From NCBI RefSeq assembly GCF_003265705.1, contig NW_020312775.1:7214635-7278634 (forward strand): a DNA stretch of 64,000 nt. Direction: 5' to 3'. The notes beneath the pieces were generated by a model, which had not been told where the DNA came from, did no database searches, and was given only the letters and a program-made list of their open reading frames with translations. This stretch comes from Callorhinus ursinus (lineage: Eukaryota; Chordata; Mammalia; Carnivora; Otariidae). The translations under genes and the position numbers were made by a program. Each line of letters starts with the position of its first letter. Positions within the stretch are counted from its first letter, which is position 1. This document shows, one piece after another, positions 23,706 to 35,250 of this stretch.

Positions 23706-24569
23706 TCTTTTTACAGAAATATTCATTTTTACTGCTGTTGTGTTTCCTACCCTTACACTGCCACTTTTGGTCTCTTCTTTCCACTCAGAGTCCCCTATAA
23801 TATTTCTTGCAGGGCTGGTTTAGTGGTCATGAAGTCCCTTAGTTTTTGTTTGTCTGGAAATGTATCTTTCCCTCTCTTCTTAATGATAGTATTGCTGGAT
23901 AGATAGTATTGTTAGTTGCAGATTTTTTTCCCATTAAGCCTGCTGAATATATCATGCCACACCCTTCTGACTTGCTAAGTTTTTCTTGAAAAATCTGCTA
24001 TCCTTATGGGTTTTCCCTTGTACATTACTGTATTCATTTGTCTTGCTGCTTTAATTATTTTTTTCTTTATCACTATATTTTTCCAATTTAATTATATCTT
24101 CATGTGGGTCTGCTTTTGTGAGTTTGATGGGAGTTATCTATGCCTTCTTGATCTGGATATCTATTTTCTTCCCTAAATTAGGGACGTTTTCAATTCTTAT
24201 TTCTCCAAATAAATTCTCTGCCCCTCTTCCTTTCTCTCCTATGCTTCTGGGATTCCTATAATACAAATGTTCTTACATTTGATGGAATCACTGACTTTCC
24301 TACATATAATCTCATTTTGCATAATTCTTTTTTCTCTCTTCTCTTCAGCTTGATTACTTTTCATTTCTCTGTCTTCTAGAACACTAATTAGTTCCTATGC
24401 TTCTTTCATCAAGTGTTCACTCCACTAAGCATGTTTTTCATTTCATTTATTGAGCCCTTTATCTCTATTATGTTATTCTTTATCTCTGTGTTAAGGGCCT
24501 CACTCATATCTTTCACTCTTCTCAAGTCCAGTGAGTATCCTTAGGATCATTTCTTTCTCTATCAGCCAT
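23706..24569 (-). pseudogene. L1 ORF1 remnant, minus strand
   Basis: The minus-strand ATG at 24,569 is followed by the MADRE...ILRILTGL-like ORF1 N-terminus after one frame correction. The RNA-binding C-terminal region extends towards 23,706. The frame is interrupted by stops and indels. Confidence 0.66.
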
Positions 24570-25905
24570 GTTATTCCTATCTGTTTTGTTTAGATCTCTT
24601 TCATTCAGAATAAATTTCTCTGTCTCCTCATTTTGTCTGTTTCTTTCAGTCTGTTTCTGTGCAGTAAGAAAGTCAGCTCTGTCTTCTGCTCTTGAAAGTA
24701 GTAACTTTATGAAGTCCTTGGATGTCCTTCAGGTCAGTGTTCCCATTCATCAGAATATATCATTTGAAGAGAGTATCCTATGTGTGTTGCTTATGCCCTG
24801 CTGTTGTGTCTGAGTTACTTTTTCCTTTCAGTGCAGTAGTCTGCACAGCCTCTCTGCCTGTTGTGGACTGTGCTTGCTCTCTATGGTGTTAATGGGACTC
24901 AGATAGGCCATCTCTGAGGAGGCATGTCTGCTGGAGAACTAGGGAATGGAGTTGAGGTGTTAGCAAAATTTGCTCTGAGCCACTAGCCCTATGCCTAATC
25001 TCCCAAAGTGTGGTGGCTGGGGGCTGGGCACATTTTGTGGTGATTCTGGGTGTAGCTGGACCTGGTGCAAAATGGTGGCTAGGGGTGCATGGCAGTATGC
25101 ACCACAGAGGCTTGGTACTGCAAAGTGGCAGCTGTGAACCTGGTGCCTGTGTAGGATGCACACATTGCTTTAACAAAATTTGACCTGAACACAGGTCCAA
25201 GTCTAGCAGGTTTGGAGTGGGAGAGTCCTCAGGAGGAGTTTTGGTTGTGGGGCACTGGTAACAGGTTAAGTAGGGAGTGTCTGTGTAGCCTCTCCTCCCA
25301 CAGATGGCCCTGTGTTTATGCTGGGGTTGGGGGAGAAAAATGGCACATGCCAGCTCCCTTGTTTTTTGGAGAATTCCCCCAACATGCTCTGAAATCAGTG
25401 TGAACATATCTGTCTCCTGTTGTCCCCAGTATTGTGTAAACTACTGTTTTTATGTTGCCTCTCCATGCAGTTTGCTGTCTCTTTAAGGGTGGCAGCCCAG
25501 CTATCATTCACCCTTCTGGCTAGCACAGTGCTGAGTCAGTTGACTTTTAAAGCTCCAGGCTCCAAGTCCCACTGGTAATAAAAACTCAGAATTTAGCCCC
25601 TCTGGTTTTCAAAGCTAAATGTTATGGAGATTAGTCTTCCCCATGTGCCTTCTTTGGTGCAAGAGTTCATCTCTGCACTTTGTGTGTACATAGCTCCTTC
25701 TCTTCTTTGGGCAGTCTCCCTCTGCCCTATTGACTATTCTAAACTTTCAGATTCATCTTCTTCTCTATATTTAGTTGTGGAGTTTATTCTGCCCCTGTTT
25801 GGACTGATCTCAGATTTATTTATTTGGAGGTGGATGATATCTAGGTGTAAATGTGGGAGAGGGTGAGCTCAGAATCCTCCTACTCTTCCATCTTCCCCAG
25901 CTCCT
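24570..25905 (-). promoter_or_regulatory. Old L1 5'UTR with 5' end, minus strand
   Basis: G-rich on the plus strand, few CpGs, ends at 25,905 in the AAGATGG-type L1 start where YY1 binds in L1 promoters. The 172-codon minus frame 24,889-25,407 has low-complexity proline/threonine-rich composition and no domain. I regard it as chance within the 5'UTR. Promoter activity is unlikely given decay. Confidence 0.65.
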
Positions 25906-26544
25906 CCTGGCATGAGTTTTAGTTTTTATATTTCCTTTAAAATTTTCTCATAGAGTGGAGAGATTGGTAAAGTGGGAACATTAAACACACCCAAATGTCT
26001 TGATTAAATGTATATAAATGAAGTAATTAGTGAATTCATGCGTAAACAAAAGTTTATTTTTGAATTGCTTCATCCAGAGATTCTTGCCTTAATTGACTAA
26101 TTTTTTGACATGTTCCAATTCTGTCAATCCAATTTTATTCTTAGAAATTAAGAGGCAGGGAGGTAAATTGACCTCTGGTCACTTGAGGGTTTTTGTTTTT
26201 TTGGGCCCATAATTTAAAGCTAATGTTCTGGAATGGTAGTTCTTGCACACCCTACTCTGAGAAACCAGTGCAGGATATAACAATGAGATTTTTATAGGGA
26301 AAATGAACTTTGAGGTCGTTCGCTGTTTTTTGTAACCTCTAGTGTATTAACTTAAAATAAATTTGAGAAACTAACAGTTGAAATCATGAAATATCATTTT
26401 ACTCTGATTCTTTTTCTTGACACCTGTTTTTGGCCTTTTATCTGAGTTGCAAATGATGTGGGCAGCTTCTTAGGTCAGTTGCAAATTTTTTTTGGTGAGT
26501 TTCTCATTATTGTCTTTAGGTTCAAATGTTTCAGCCACTTTGAA
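25906..26544. other. Unique-looking sequence, nothing recognised
   Basis: Non-coding in all frames beyond very short ORFs; no repeat recognised. Confidence 0.5.
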
Positions 26545-26722
26545 GCACCTGCGTGGAACAGTCGGTTAAGAAGCCAACACTTGATTTTGGCTCAGGTCAT
26601 GATCTCAGGGTCATGGGATCAAGCCCTACATTGGGCTCTGTGCTCTGCTTGTCCCTTTCCCTCTGCTCCTCCCCTGACTTGTGATCTCTCTTGAATTAAT
26701 AAATAAAATATTTTTTAAGAAG
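26545..26722 (+). mobile_element. CAN SINE, plus strand, diverged
   Basis: GCACCTGCGTGGAACAGTCGG head (the TGGCTCAG block is mutated) with TTGATTTTGGCTCAGGTCATGATC. GCCACTT-containing flanks (TCAGCCACTTTGAA / TGAGCCACTTCAA) are the target duplication. Confidence 0.92.
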
Positions 26723-27529
26723 TTTGAGCCACTTCAAACTTGGGGATATGTTTACCAATGTATACTCTTTCATTAGCACTTTCCAAGAAGAAGGAAATAC
26801 TTAAATATTCTCTGGTAATCATGACAGTGTGACTGATTTACATGTGGAATTAAATTAATTTATGATTCAGTTTGGTGTAATGAGTAATAAGCCTGAAGAT
26901 GATTGACAATGCAAATAATCATTTTTATTGTTACCTTGTTTCTGGCTATTACTACAATATACAATAACATTTTCTTATTATAAATTATGGATGATCAGAT
27001 TCTAATATAGATTGAATAATTCAATATGTCAATTCAAAATTCCTGTCTTCCTTACTCATTTCTGAACTTCTGGTTCATGTAACTATACCTCAATGCATTA
27101 TTTGGTCTTTCTTTATAGGAACTAAAGGCCAAATCTGAGACTTGCTCCTGTGTTTAATTCAGGCTGATAATAGTGTGAATTCCATTTGTTCCTAAGAGAA
27201 GCAAAGGCATATTATATAAATCATATTCATAATAAAGACTTAACTTCTCTTTTAATAATTAACATTTTATTTCAATTATTCATGGTAAATTTAATTCATA
27301 TCCAATCATGAAATTCAGTAAGACTGCATTGTGACGTTAAGAAAATTATATAGGGAATTACATATTTTACATTTACACAGATGGGCTTTGCTTAAACAAT
27401 GAAATATTCTGTTTTCTAAAAGGTTTATTTTTTTCTCTTTAATATTTCTGGATTGAGACAATATGAGGTTGAATAACCTTGACAGAATTGTATCTTTTCC
27501 CTCCATTTTGTGGGCAGTTTCCCTAAGAG
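26723..27529. other. Unique-looking sequence, nothing recognised
   Basis: AT-rich, no frame above 90 codons. The 27,315-27,584 minus ORF has no known domain. Confidence 0.5.
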
Positions 27530-27600
27530 GGCAGTGTAATACTCCATAGTGGAAAGAGCTCGGACTTTTGAGTACAACAGGCATAAATTTGAAGCATATC
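27530..27600 (+). mobile_element. MIR fragment (head), plus strand
   Basis: CCATAGTGGAAAGAGCTCGGACTTTTGAG followed by an AACAGGCATAAATTTGAA block matches the tRNA-related start of MIR. Confidence 0.7.
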
Positions 27601-28463
27601 TTTTTTCTTTAATCCATGCATTTATTTATTCAATGAGTTTTATTTGTCGTATGTATTCCAAAGATAGTGAAGAGGAGTAGATACATATCTTGCTTTCTTG
27701 GGATTTATAATTTATTGAGGTAGAAAGCAAAGACAAGAAATTAAAATATTAAGGGTTTTAGATTACATCCTTCGAGACACTGAGGTGCTACTATGCATGC
27801 CAGATTATTTGGCAGGTGGGGGTTCTCAGAATTAGAGAGATGGCAGTAAGTTTGGGTGAAGAACTGAGATAAAGTGTCAAGAAAGACCTCAGACAGTCCT
27901 TCTGAGTATTCTAGAGCCGAGACAACCTTGAAAGTTGTACTGTCTTGAGACAAGGACCTTGGTTCTCTATAACCCTTCATTTACCAGTCACTGGATGTGA
28001 CCTACATCTGAGAAGGGAGTGTGACCTTAAGGTAAGGGCTCTTTCTCAGTTGGAGGGTAATTTTGGAAAGACTCAGCTTAGAGCCATCAGCTATCAATAT
28101 TCTGAAGCAGGTAGGAAATAAGTGTCTCAGTTCTGAAGGAGAGCTAGACAGTTCGGCACAGCATCCATGACCCATTGTGATATGTGTTTTAGTAGAGGCC
28201 ATGCAAGTATATTCTAAGACCACACACAGAAGAATTGAACCTAGATTGGGGAGGGTCAAGGAAGTTTCCCCAAAAGCAAAGACCTCTAAAATAAAACCTG
28301 TAGAATGAATTTTAGGGAATGGATTTCAGGAGCTATGCATTCATTGGTAATTTCAAATGCAAATGGTCAAGGCAAAAGAGAACGCTGAGTATTGAGAAAA
28401 CTAAAAAAAAAAAAAAGTGAATTTAGAGTTAAGAAGAGAATTGTAAAAGATAAGGAAAAAGAT
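27601..28463 (+). other. Possible ancient LINE2 3' fragments around an unassigned block
   Basis: 27,600-27,760 (TTTATTTATTCAATGAG... TTTATAATTTATTGAGGTAG) and 28,240-28,400 (GGGTCAAGGAAGTTTCC... AAAACCTGTAGAATGAATTTTAGG) resemble 3' parts of L2. The 470 bases between do not. Short frames on the minus strand have no domain. The call is tentative. Confidence 0.35.
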
Positions 28464-28660
28464 GGGGCACCTGAGTGGCTCAGTCGATTAAGAATCCTAC
28501 TCTTGATTTGGCTCAGGTCACAATCTCAGGGTTGTGAGATTGAGCCCTGCATAGGGCTTTGCACTCAGTAAAGTCTGCTTGAGATTCTTTCCCTCTGTCC
28601 TTACCCCTGCCCACACTCTTTCTCCCTCTAAAATAAAATAAATAAATGAAATCTTTTAAA
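28464..28660 (+). mobile_element. CAN SINE, plus strand
   Basis: GGGGCACCTGAGTGGCTCAGT head, older TTGATTTGGCTCAGGTCACAATCTC body. GATAAGGA-containing flanks on both sides support insertion. Confidence 0.94.
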
Positions 28661-28724
28661 AAGAGATAAGGACAAAGAGGTGAATGGGCTAGACTATGTC
28701 CTCTCTAATATGTTAAGAATTTGT

Positions 28725-28890
28725 TCTTAAAGACTATGTGACCTTGAGCAAATTCCTTTACCTCACTGTGCCTGACTTTCCTGATCTATACAATATAAAG
28801 AAATATAATCCAATTCCAAGGATTATGCTGATGGTTGAATAAGGTAACATAATGATCCTAGCATGGTGTCTAGCAAGAGGTACATACTCA
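28725..28890 (+). mobile_element. MIR, plus strand
   Basis: TGTGACCTTGAGCAAATTCCTTTACCTCACTGTGCCTGACTTTCC followed by GGTTGAATAAGGTAACATAATG and TAGCATGGTGTCTAGCA is the MIR core and 3' part. Confidence 0.85.
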
Positions 28891-29334
28891 CTCTTCCATG
28901 TAGAAATGTACAAGGTAGACTATAGCCTTAAGCAAAGGAATGATAGCTTAGACAGTTGTAATTTGGGCATACATCAGTGAGGCCTCATACCAAATGGTCT
29001 TTCTCCCATTAATGATAGCAAGTTTAGCATTCTTGAATATTGTGCATCAGAATTTACCTTTCTTTAAAATTAGTAAAAAGACTAGTATAATGAGAGAATT
29101 TGATTTATGTTGGGGAAATAGGAAGTGAAAATCTGAATGTAGAGGGAAAGATGGCAGAAAGAGGGATTATGGCATCATTAAAGACACATTTAGCATGTTT
29201 TACAATTTAACCTTTTGTTAGCCCTAGAAATGGATAATTTTGACAAAATGTTTATATATTTGTATAAATAAATTAATTTTGTTTTGCTTATATGTTTTGC
29301 AGAAATGAAAATAATCATCTTACTCAAAGTACAA
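28891..29334. other. Nothing recognised
   Basis: AT-rich intergenic-type sequence without repeats or frames of note. Confidence 0.5.
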
Positions 29335-29642
29335 TATTGTGAGATGGACTCACTGCTTTTAGTCTGGTAGGAGTATAATCTGGGACTTTTCTAGAGAGCT
29401 ATTTGGCTGTATATATAAAGATCAAAAAGGTATTTGTACAATTTGACCCATAAATCACATATAGAAATTCATGTTTAGGAAATAATTTGTGATAGATGTT
29501 CATGTTTATGTACAGGAATATAAATCAACTGCTATTTACAGGAGCGAAAAAAAGACTAATGAATAATAGTAGGAAAATAGTTATGTACACTGAGATATGT
29601 TCACACAGAAAACCGTCAGCCAAATTTAAATTTCAGAGTTTT

Positions 29643-29836
29643 TTTTAAAGATTTTATTTATTTATTTGTCAGAGAAAGAGAGAGAGCACAAGCAGGGGGA
29701 GCAGCAGGCAGGGGGAGAAGAAGGCTCCCCACTGAGCAAGGAGCCCAATGCCGATGTGGGGCTTGATCCCAGAACCCTGGGATCATGACCGGAGCCTAAG
29801 TCAGACACTTAACTGACTAAGCCACATATGCATCCC
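29643..29836 (-). mobile_element. CAN SINE, minus strand, 15-bp target duplication
   Basis: AAATTTCAGAGTTTT (29,628-29,642) and AAATTTCAGCGTTTT (29,837-29,851) bracket a minus-strand copy with TTTATTTATTTGTCAGAGAAAGAG at the left. Confidence 0.96.
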
Positions 29837-29936
29837 AAATTTCAGCGTTTTGAAAATATCTTTACAGGATAAAATTTCCATTACATAAAATAAAAAGCAG
29901 TATACTAAACTTATACAGAATGATCACATTCTTATG

Positions 29937-29945
29937 CACACACCT

Positions 29946-29976
<31 letters not shown>

Positions 29977-29991
29977 CGCACACATACACGC
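29937..29991. repeat. (CA)n microsatellite
   Basis: Mostly CA units with AAC, GCA and TAC interruptions. Confidence 0.95.
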
Positions 29992-30172
29992 AGGTTGGAA
30001 AATATTGGCCAAAATTCTAACAACACTCTTTCTAGATGTGGAAATATGAGTGATATTACTGTTTTTCACTGTTTACCTATATTTTTCAAATTTTCTAGAA
30101 TGCACTTGTGATAATTAGTAATACAATATATATTATCTATTTTAAAATATTGTTTTATTCACCTAGAATATT

Positions 30173-30188
30173 GGTAACATTGTTTCTT
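30173..30188. repeat. Target-site duplication, left copy, of the full-length L1
   Basis: GGTAACATTGTTTCTT, matching 36,120-36,135 at 15 of 16 bases. It fixes the 3' (poly-A) end of the minus-strand L1. Confidence 0.95.
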
Positions 30189-30470
30189 TTTTCAAATTTT
30201 ATTTTATTTTATTATGTTATGTCACCATACAGTACATCATTAGTTTTGATATAGTGTTTCATGATTCATTGTTTTCGTGTAATACCCAGAGCTCCATGCA
30301 ATATGTGCCCTCCTTAAAAGCCACCACCGGGCTAACTCATCCCTCCCACCCCCTTCCCTCTAAAACCCTCAGTTTATATCTTGGAGTCCATAGACTTCCA
30401 TGGTTCATCTCCCCCTCCTCCCCCCACTTCATTTTTCCCTTCCTTCTCCTGATGTCCTCCATGCCATTCC

Positions 30471-33400
30471 TTATGTTCCACAAATAAGTGAAACCATATG
30501 ATAATTAACTTTCTCTGCTTGACTTATTTTACTTAGCATAATCTCCTGCAGTCCCATCCATGTTGATGTAAAAGTGGGGTATTCATCCTTTCTGATGGCT
30601 GAGTAATATTCCACTGTAAATATGGACCACATCTTCTTCATCCATTCATCTGTTGAAGGGCATCTCGGCACTTTCCAGAGTTCAGCTATTGTGGACATTA
30701 CTGCTATGAATATTGGAGTGGATATGGCCCTTCTTTTCATTACATCTGTGTCTGTGGGATAAATATCCAATAGTGCAATTGCTGGGTCATAGGGTAGCTC
30801 TATTTTTAATTTTTTGAGGAACTTCCATGCTGTTTTCCAAAGTGGCTGTACCAACTTCCATTCTCACCAACAGTGTAAGAGGGTTCCCCTTTCTCCACAA
30901 CCTCTCCAACATTTTTTGTTTCTCGCTCTGCCAATTTTTGCCATTATAACTGGTGTAAGGTGGTATCTCAATGTGGTTTTGATTTTAATTTCCCTAATGG
31001 CTAATGATGATGAACATTTTTTCATGTGTCTGTTAGCCATTTGTATGTCTTCTTTTGAAAAATGTCTGTTCATGTCTTCTGCCCATTTTTTTGACTTGAT
31101 TATTTGATTTTTGGGTGTTGACTTTGAGAAGTTCTTTATAGATCTTGGATACGAGCCCTTTATCTGTAGTGTCATTTGTAAAAATCTTCTCCCATTCTGT
31201 TGGTTGCCTCTTTGTTTTGTTGAATGTTTCCTTTGCTGTGCAGAAATTTTTTATCTTGATGAAGTCCCAAAAGTTCATTTTCCCTTTTGTTTCACTTGCC
31301 CTTGGAGATGTATATTGAAAGAAGTTTCTGTAGCCAATGTTGAAGAGGTTACTGCCTATGTTCTCCTCTAGAATTTTGATGGATTCCTGTCTCACATTGA
31401 GGTATTTCTTCCATTTTGAGTTTATCTTTGTGCATGGTGTTAGAGAATGGCTGAGTTTCATTCTCCTGTATATAGCTGTCCAATTTTCCCAGCACCATTT
31501 ATTGAAGAGACTGTCTTTTTTCCATTGCATATTTTTTCCTGCTTTGCTGAAGATTATTTGACCATAGAGTTGAGGGTCCATATCTAGGCTCTCTGTTCTG
31601 TTCCATTGGTCTATGTCTGTTTTTGTGCCAGTACCATGCTGTCTTGGTGGTCATTGTTTTGTAATATAGCTTGAAATCGGGCAACGTGATGCCCCCAGCT
31701 TTGTTTTTGTTTTTCAATATTTCTTTGGTGATTCGGGGTCTTTTCTAATTCCATACAAATTTTAAGATTGTTTGTTCCAGTACTTTGAAAAATGTCATTG
31801 GAATTTTGATCAGGATGGCATTGAAGGTATAGATTGCTCTGGGTAGCATAGACACTTTCACAATGTTTATTCTTGCAATCCATGAGTATGGAATGTTTTT
31901 CCATCTTTTTGTGTCTCCTTCAATTTCTTTCATGATTGTTCTGTAGTTCCTAGAGTATAGATCCTTTACCTCTTTGATTAGGTTTATTCTGAAGTATCTT
32001 ATGGTTTTTGGTACTATTGTGAATGGAATCGTTTCTCTAATTTCTCTTTCTACAGTTGCATTGTTAGTGTATAAGAAAGCAACTGATTTCTGTGCATTGA
32101 TTTTATATCCTGCCACATTACTGAATTGCTGTATGAGTTCTAGTAATTTAGGGGTGGAGTCTTTTGGATTTTCCACATAAAGTATCATGCCATCTGAAAA
32201 AAGAGAGAGTTTGACTTCTTCTTTGCCAATTTGATTGCATTTTATTTCTTTTTGTTGTCTGATTATTGTTGCTAGGACCTCTAGTACTCTGTTGAATAAC
32301 AGTGGTGAGACTGGGCATTCTTGACGTGTTCCTGATCTTAAGGGAAAGGCTCTCATCTTTTCCCCATTGAGGATGATGTTTGCTGTGGGTTTTTCATAGA
32401 TGGATATTATGAACTTGAGGAATTTTCCCTCTATCCCTATACTCTGAAGAGTTTTAATCAGGAAAGGATGCTGTATTTTGTCAAATGCTTTTTCTGCATC
32501 AGTTGAGAGGACCACATGGTTCTTCTCCCTCCTCTTATTAATGTGTTCTATCACATTGATTGATTTGCGAATGTTGAACCACCCTTGCGTCACGGGGATA
32601 AATCCCACTTTGTCCTGGTATATGATCCTTTTAGTGTATTGCTAGATCCTGTTAGCTAGGATTTTGTTGAGAATTTTGGAATCCGTATTCATCAGGGATA
32701 TAGGTCTGACATTCTCCTTTTTGATGGGGTCTTTGCCTGGTTTGGGGATTAAGGTAATGCTGACCTCATAGAAAGAGTCTGGAAGCTTTCCTTCTGTTTC
32801 TGTTTTTTGAAACATCTTCAATAGAATAGGTATTATTTTTTCTTTGAATGTTTGGTAGAATTCTCCAGGGAATCCATCAGGCCCTGGACTCTTGTTTTTT
32901 GGGAGGTTTTGGGTCACTGCTTCAATCTCATTACTGGTTATTGGCCTATTCAGGTTGTCAATTTCTTCCTGTTTCAGTCTTGGTAGTTTATAGGTTTCCA
33001 GGAAGGGATCTATTTCTTCCAGATTGCTCAGTTTATTGGCATATGGTTGTTGATAATAATTGTTTCTATTTCCTTGGTGTTACTCATGATCTCTCCCCTT
33101 TCATTTGTAATTTTATTAATTTGGGTCCTTTCTCTCTTCTTTTGGATAAGTCTGGCCAGTGGTTTTCAATCTTATTAATTCTTTCAAAGAACCAGCTTCT
33201 AGTTTCATTGATCTAATCTACTCTATTTCTGGTTTGTAATTCATTGATCTCTGCTCTAATCTTAATTATTTCTCTCTTAATTCATGGTTTAAGCATTGTT
33301 TGTTGTTTTTCCCTAGTTCTTTAAGGTGTAAACTTAGTTGATGAATTCGGGAGTTTTGTATTTTTTGAGTGAGCCTTGGATGGCTATGTATTTCATCCCT

Positions 33401-34275
33401 AGGACCGCCTTTGCAGTATCCCATAGGTTTGGATCGATGTGTTTTCATTCTCATTGGTTTCCATGAATTGTTTAAGTTCCTCTTTGATTTCCTGGTTGAT
33501 GCAAACATTCTTGAGCAGAGTGGTCTTTAGCTTCCAAATGTATGAATTTCTTCTAATTGTTTTTTCTTGTGATTGAATTTCAGTTTTAAAGCATTGTGGT
33601 CTGAGGATATGCAGGGAATAATCTCAATCTTTTGGTATCAGTTGAGACCTGATTTGTGACCCAGTATGTGGTCTATTCTGGAGAACTTTCCATGTGTGCT
33701 CGAAAAGAATGAGTATTCTGTTGTTTTAGGGTGGAGTGTTCTGTATATCTATGAGGTCCATCTGGTACAGTGTGTCATTCAAAGCTCTTGTTTCCTTGTT
33801 GATTTTCTGATTAGATGATCTGTCCATTGCTGAGAGTGGAGTATTGAGGTCTCCTACAATTAACGTATTATTATCAATAAGACTTTTTATTTTGGTTAAC
33901 TGTTGGCTTATATAGATGGCTGCTCCCATGTTGGGGGCATACATATTTACAATTATTAGATCTTCTTGTAGGATAGACCCTTTAAGAATGATATAGTCTC
34001 CTTCTGTATCTCTAACTACAGTCTTTAGCTTAAAATCTAATTTGTCTGATATAAAAATTGCTACCCCAGCTTTCTTTTGAGGCCTGCTGACATGGAAGTT
34101 GGATCTCCATCCCTTCACTTTCAGTCTGGATGTATCTTTAGGTTCAGAATGAGTCTCTTGTAGACAGCATATGGATGGGTCCTGTCTTTTTATCTGATCT
34201 GCAACCAACCCTGTGCCATTTTATGGGAGCATTTAGGCCTTTCATGTTGAGAGTGATTATTAAAAGATATGACTA
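30471..34275 (-). pseudogene. L1 ORF2 (endonuclease + reverse transcriptase), broken, minus strand
   Basis: The ORF2 protein nicks DNA and reverse-transcribes L1 RNA at the nick. Pieces in order on the minus strand: endonuclease 34,208-33,726 (160 codons; CCLQETH with the catalytic glutamate, NMYAPN, and GDLNTPLS with catalytic Asp/Asn visible); linker 33,508-33,266; reverse-transcriptase entry 32,917-32,642 ([16 protein letters not shown]); reverse-transcriptase core and thumb 32,608-31,745 (287 codons; STDAEKAFD motif A intact). C-terminal region: 31,581-31,033 and 30,854-30,471. The catalytic FADD box at 32,189-32,200 reads FSDG, losing the second aspartate. Stops between the pieces confirm it as a pseudogene. 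It is not a host gene despite the 287-codon frame. Confidence 0.95.
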
Positions 34276-34321
34276 ATTGTCATCATGTTGCCTGTGAAGT
34301 CCTTGTTTCTATAGATTGTCT

Positions 34322-35250
34322 CTATAAATTTCTGTTCTGTATCACTCTTGGGGTCTTTCTCCTTTTATGGAACCCCCATAATATTTCTTGCAGGGCCAGC
34401 TCAGTGATCACATATTCTTTCAGTTTCTGCCAGTTTTGGAAACTCTGCATCTCTCCATCCATTCTAAATGACAGCCTTGCCGGATAAAGTATTCTTGGCT
34501 GCATGTTCTTCTCGTTTAGTACTCTGAATATGTCTTGCCAGCCCTTTCAGGCTTGCCAGGTCTCTGTGGATAGGTCTGATGTTATTCTGATATTCTTTCC
34601 TCTGTACATAAGGAATTTCTTCCCCGTAACTGCCCTTAAGATGGTTTCCTTGGTTCTAAGATTTGCGAGTTTTACTATTAAATGCAGGGGCATTGACCTG
34701 TTTTCCTTGATCTTAGGAGGGGTCTTCTCTGCCTGTAAGACACGAATGTTTATTTCATTCCCCAGATTAGGGAAGTTCTCAGCTATGATTTGCTCAAATA
34801 TATCTTCTAGTCCTCTCTCTCTCCACCCCCTCTGGGATCCCAATAATTCTGACATTGGAACGTTCATGGTGTCCCTTATTTCTCTGATTCTGTTTTCATG
34901 AATTTTGAATTGTTTCTCCCTGACTTCCTCTTTTTCCTTCTTTTCTATCAATTGGTCTTCTAGATCATTAATTCATTCTTCTGATTCGCTTATCCTAGCT
35001 GTTAGATTATCTGGATTAGATTGCATTTCATTGATAGCATTTTTAAATTCTGCCTATTCAGCTTTCATTTCTGCCCATAGAGTCTCTATGTTGCCATTAA
35101 TTTATTTCTCCTTTCCAGCTATTTTCTTCATATCTGTTACCTTGAAGTCCATTTCTGACATCTTGGTTATATCTGTATCCATTTGTAAATCTGTGGCAGA
35201 AGTCACAGTCTCTGAGTCTTTCCTATTTTGGGGTTCCTCCTCCTAGTCAG
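34322..35250 (-). pseudogene. L1 ORF1 (RNA-binding chaperone), broken, minus strand
   Basis: The frame 34,951-34,547 (134 codons) covers the end of the coiled coil (KKEKEEVREKQF) and the RNA-recognition domain (ENFPNLGNEINIR). The frame 34,504-34,322 is the C-terminal domain (RILYPARLSFRMDGE). The N-terminal part, to about 35,250, is readable with stops (DSETVTSATDLQMDTD). ORF1p binds L1 RNA as a trimer. At least two frame breaks make it non-functional. Confidence 0.9.

Larger units (their letters stand above)
20555..25905 (-). mobile_element. L1, minus strand, 5' end present, internally deleted
   Basis: On the minus strand the element starts near 25,905 with GGGGAAGATGGAAGAGTAGGAGG, the L1 5'-end signature. 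It continues through the 5'UTR (to about 24,570), ORF1 (24,569-23,700) and ORF2 (from 23,185), and stops within the 3' region at about 20,555. At about 22,510 the sequence jumps from reverse transcriptase to endonuclease, so roughly 1.5 kb of ORF2 is deleted. SINEs lie at 22,116-22,324 and 23,484-23,694. Confidence 0.87.
29335..30172 (+). mobile_element. Ancient L1M 3' end, plus strand
   Basis: The phrase pattern matches old mammalian L1M tails: ...TTTGACCCATAAATCAC, GGAATATAAATCAACTGC, TTTTTCACTGTTTACC, TTTTTCAAATTTTCTAGAATGCACTTGTGATAATTA. A SINE (29,643-29,836) and a CA repeat interrupt it. Confidence 0.7.

Noticed and set aside
24889..25407. 172-codon minus frame
   Set aside because: It lies in an L1 5'UTR, is Pro/Thr/His-rich without domain, and has no partner in the other L1 5'UTRs.
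27741..28259. Two minus-strand frames (79 and 85 codons) as small genes
   Set aside because: There is no domain, their sequence is unlike each other, and they lie in a possible L2 neighbourhood. No start context or splice structure supports them.
31033..31581. 182-codon minus frame as a host gene
   Set aside because: It is the L1 ORF2 C-terminal region of the same element.
31745..32608. 287-codon open frame on the minus strand as a host gene
   Set aside because: It is L1 reverse transcriptase (STDAEKAFD motif, thumb region) inside a bounded full-length L1, and the catalytic box is mutated.
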